In this document: positions 36,821 to 38,145 of the stretch, piece by piece
Position numbering within the stretch: position 1 is the first letter of the stretch
Layout: every line of letters begins with the position of its first letter
Assembly (NCBI RefSeq): GCF_003052605.1
Contig: NZ_QASO01000038.1
Coordinates: 1 to 38,145, forward strand
DNA: 38,145 nt
From: Ectopseudomonas oleovorans
GTDB lineage: Bacteria > Pseudomonadota > Gammaproteobacteria > Pseudomonadales > Pseudomonadaceae
Direction: 5' to 3'
Notes under the pieces: model-generated
Told to the model about the DNA's origin: nothing
Seen by the model: only the letters and a program-made list of their open reading frames with translations
Database searches by the model: none
Translations under genes and position numbers: made by a program

Positions 36821-37927
36821 TCAGCGCCCTTGCGGCGCCGGCTGCTGCTGGGTGATGCAGTGGATATTGCCGCCACCGAGCAGAATCTCGCGGCCCGGCA
36901 CCATCACCACGCGATGCTCGGGGAAGATGCGCTGGAGAATGGCGCGGGCCTCTTCGTCCTTCGGGTCATCGAAGCTCGGCGCGACGATGCCGCCGTTGAC
37001 GATCAGGAAGTTGACGTAGGAGCCGGCCAGGCGAACCTCCGGACTACGCTCCTGGCTGCCGTCGACGATGTCGACGCCCGCGCATTCTTCGGCGCTGGCA
37101 TGGATCGGGCCGGGGATCGGCATCTTGTGCACGGTCAGCTGACGGCCCTTGGCGTCGCGCGCGTTTTCCAGCACGCGCATGGCGGCCTGGCAGCGCGGAT
37201 AGTTGGGGTCGTTCGCATCGTCGGTCCAGGCCAGCAGCACCTCACCTGGGCGCACGTAGCAGCAGAAGTTGTCGACGTGGCCGTCGGTCTCATCGTTGTA
37301 CAGGCCGTCGGGTAGCCAGATCACCGTGTCGATGGAGAGGTGGTCGCGCAGCACATTCTCGATCTCTTCGCGCGACAGGTGCGGGTTGCGGTTCTTGTTC
37401 AGCAGGCACTCCTCGGTGGTGATCAGGGTGCCTTCACCATCGACATGGATCGAGCCACCCTCGAGCACGAAACCCTCGGTGCGATAGCGCTTGCAGCCTT
37501 CGATCTCGAGAATCTTGCGCGCCACCTGGTCGTCACGCAGCCACGGCCAGTACAGGCCGCCGTCGAAGCCGCCCCAGGCGTTGAAGGCCCAGTCCACGCC
37601 GCGCACGTCGCCGCTGTCGTTAATCACGAAGGTCGGCCCGGTGTCGCGTACCCAGGCATCGTCGGTGGTGATTTCCACCAGGCGGATGTTGACGTCGTCC
37701 AGGCGGGCGCGGGCGTTTTCATACTGCGCGGCGCTGACGCAGACGGTCACCGGCTCGAACTGGGCGATGGCCTTGGCCACGGCGGTGAAGGCCGCCTGCG
37801 CCGGCTTGCCGCCGTTGCGCCAGTTGTCCGGGCGCTCGGGCCAGACCATCCAGGTCTGGCTGTGGGTTTCCCATTCCGCCGGCATGCGGAAGCCATCGGC
37901 GCGTGGCGTGGTGTTCAGCGTGGTCAT
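36821..37927 (-). CDS. aguA: Agmatine deiminase
   Basis: AguA converts agmatine to N-carbamoylputrescine, the first step from agmatine to putrescine. The 368-aa protein has the guanidino-group-modifying fold: [20 protein letters not shown] at the start, [50 protein letters not shown] with its histidine, and the catalytic cysteine C357 in [11 protein letters not shown]. The usual partner aguB is not adjacent. The 24-bp duplication at 37920-37967 has copied its ribosome-binding site and start codon. The IS110 element begins just upstream, so any original promoter may be displaced. Confidence 0.95.
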   Translation of the reverse strand: MTTLNTTPRADGFRMPAEWETHSQTWMVWPERPDNWRNGGKPAQAAFTAVAKAIAQFEPVTVCVSAAQYENARARLDDVNIRLVEITTDDAWVRDTGPTFVINDSGDVRGVDWAFNAWGGFDGGLYWPWLRDDQVARKILEIEGCKRYRTEGFVLEGGSIHVDGEGTLITTEECLLNKNRNPHLSREEIENVLRDHLSIDTVIWLPDGLYNDETDGHVDNFCCYVRPGEVLLAWTDDANDPNYPRCQAAMRVLENARDAKGRQLTVHKMPIPGPIHASAEECAGVDIVDGSQERSPEVRLAGSYVNFLIVNGGIVAPSFDDPKDEEARAILQRIFPEHRVVMVPGREILLGGGNIHCITQQQPAPQGR

Positions 37928-37967
37928 ATTTCACCTGTAGCCCGTGGTCATATTTCACCTGTAGCCC
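37920..37967 (-). repeat. Perfect 24-bp tandem duplication over the aguA start
   Basis: Bases 37920-37943 and 37944-37967 are identical and adjacent. On the minus strand each unit contains AGGTG, four bases, then ATGACCAC, that is, the aguA ribosome-binding site and first codons. Confidence 0.92.
37931..37951 (-). other. Upstream mini-ORF of aguA (MTTGYR)
   Basis: The duplicated start gives ATG ACC ACG GGC TAC AGG TGA. It has the same AGGTG site as aguA and is in the aguA frame. Its TGA overlaps the aguA ribosome-binding site and ends three bases before the aguA ATG. It could couple, or compete with, aguA translation. Confidence 0.55.
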
Positions 37968-38145
37968 AATGAGATGGACTCCTCCCTCCTACGGCGTCAT
38001 TGCGCCAGACTGTAGGTTACGAAACAAACAATCCCGGAGGGGGAGCCCGCATGAAACTTAAACGCATAGGCGTGGATTTGGCAAAGCAGGTTTTTCAAGT
38101 TCATGGTGTCGACAGCCATGAGCAGGTCAAATGCCGCAAGCAACT
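37968..38145 (+). mobile_element. IS110-family insertion sequence, left part
   Basis: The transposase start at 38051 is preceded by about 80 non-coding bases that follow the 24-bp duplication. The left boundary is not certain and is probably near 37968-37976. The short upstream region fits elements whose non-coding guide (bridge) RNA lies at the other end, as in the IS1111 subgroup, but the rest is outside the window. Confidence 0.7.
38051..38145 (+). CDS. IS110-family transposase (3' partial)
   Basis: The first 31 codons read MKLKRIGVDLAKQVFQVHGV and onward, the start of a DEDD-type recombinase; the aspartate in GVDLAK is the first catalytic acid. GGAGGGGGAG precedes the ATG. The frame is open to the window end. 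Confidence 0.9.
   Translation, partial: MKLKRIGVDLAKQVFQVHGVDSHEQVKCRKQ

Overview
The window is a stretch of a Pseudomonas chromosome: GC-rich, with Pseudomonas-type codon use and many short palindromic intergenic repeats. From memory, the core gene order hemB-ppk, ppx, trxA, rho, ubiD, quinone reductase, FliL-like, HlyD/RbbA/YhhJ, 5-FCL, 6S RNA, zapA, ygfB-pepP-ubiH-ubiI, iron transporter, gcvT-gcvH follows the P. aeruginosa PAO1 block around PA5243 to PA5214. The abundance of REP-like elements suggests the mendocina/oleovorans/stutzeri side of the genus, but the species cannot be fixed from sequence reading.

Layout. Bases 1-505 are the 3' part of an IS200/IS605-type element that has cut a sterol desaturase gene (506-1366, remnant). 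Then come dedA (minus), hemB-ppk (plus) and a convergent ppx, with a repeat-rich spacer between ppk and ppx. Next is an accessory scar: an intact allA (ureidoglycolate lyase) attached to the 3' third of an ABC ATPase gene, which is fused back-to-back to the 3' part of a GntR/FCD regulator. The conserved run resumes with trxA, rho, and ubiD overlapping a [2Fe-2S] flavin reductase. A quinone oxidoreductase and a FliL-like exported protein follow, flanked by two nearly identical 113-bp repeats. The minus-strand HlyD-RbbA-YhhJ export operon has an in-frame amber codon at HlyD codon 24 and an Anr-like box upstream. Further on are a CHASE-PAS-GGDEF diguanylate cyclase, an EVE-domain protein, an unlisted 43-aa membrane protein, 5-FCL, 6S RNA, zapA and a small coiled-coil gene.

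Rightward on the plus strand lie ygfB, pepP, ubiH and ubiI, then an iron(III) transporter (binding protein and permease, no ATPase), then gcvT-gcvH without gcvP. An accessory block follows: a BigR/SqrR-like sulfide-type repressor with two YeeE/YedE half-transporters and a DUF2892 protein; an Anr-box diheme cytochrome c peroxidase; and agmatine deiminase aguA on the minus strand. A 24-bp tandem duplication has copied the aguA start region and created an upstream mini-ORF. The window ends in the start of an IS110-family transposase.

Themes: haem and ubiquinone biosynthesis (hemB, ubiD, ubiH, ubiI), polyphosphate turnover (ppk/ppx), one-carbon metabolism (gcvT/H, 5-FCL), redox and anaerobic control (trxA, Anr boxes, peroxidase) and sulfur handling. 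I did not find a wholly new defence or mobile system. The most notable signals are gene-decay scars (HlyD amber codon, the ABC/GntR junction, the desaturase), a three-copy dispersed element with a compensating hairpin change, and the duplicated aguA translation start.
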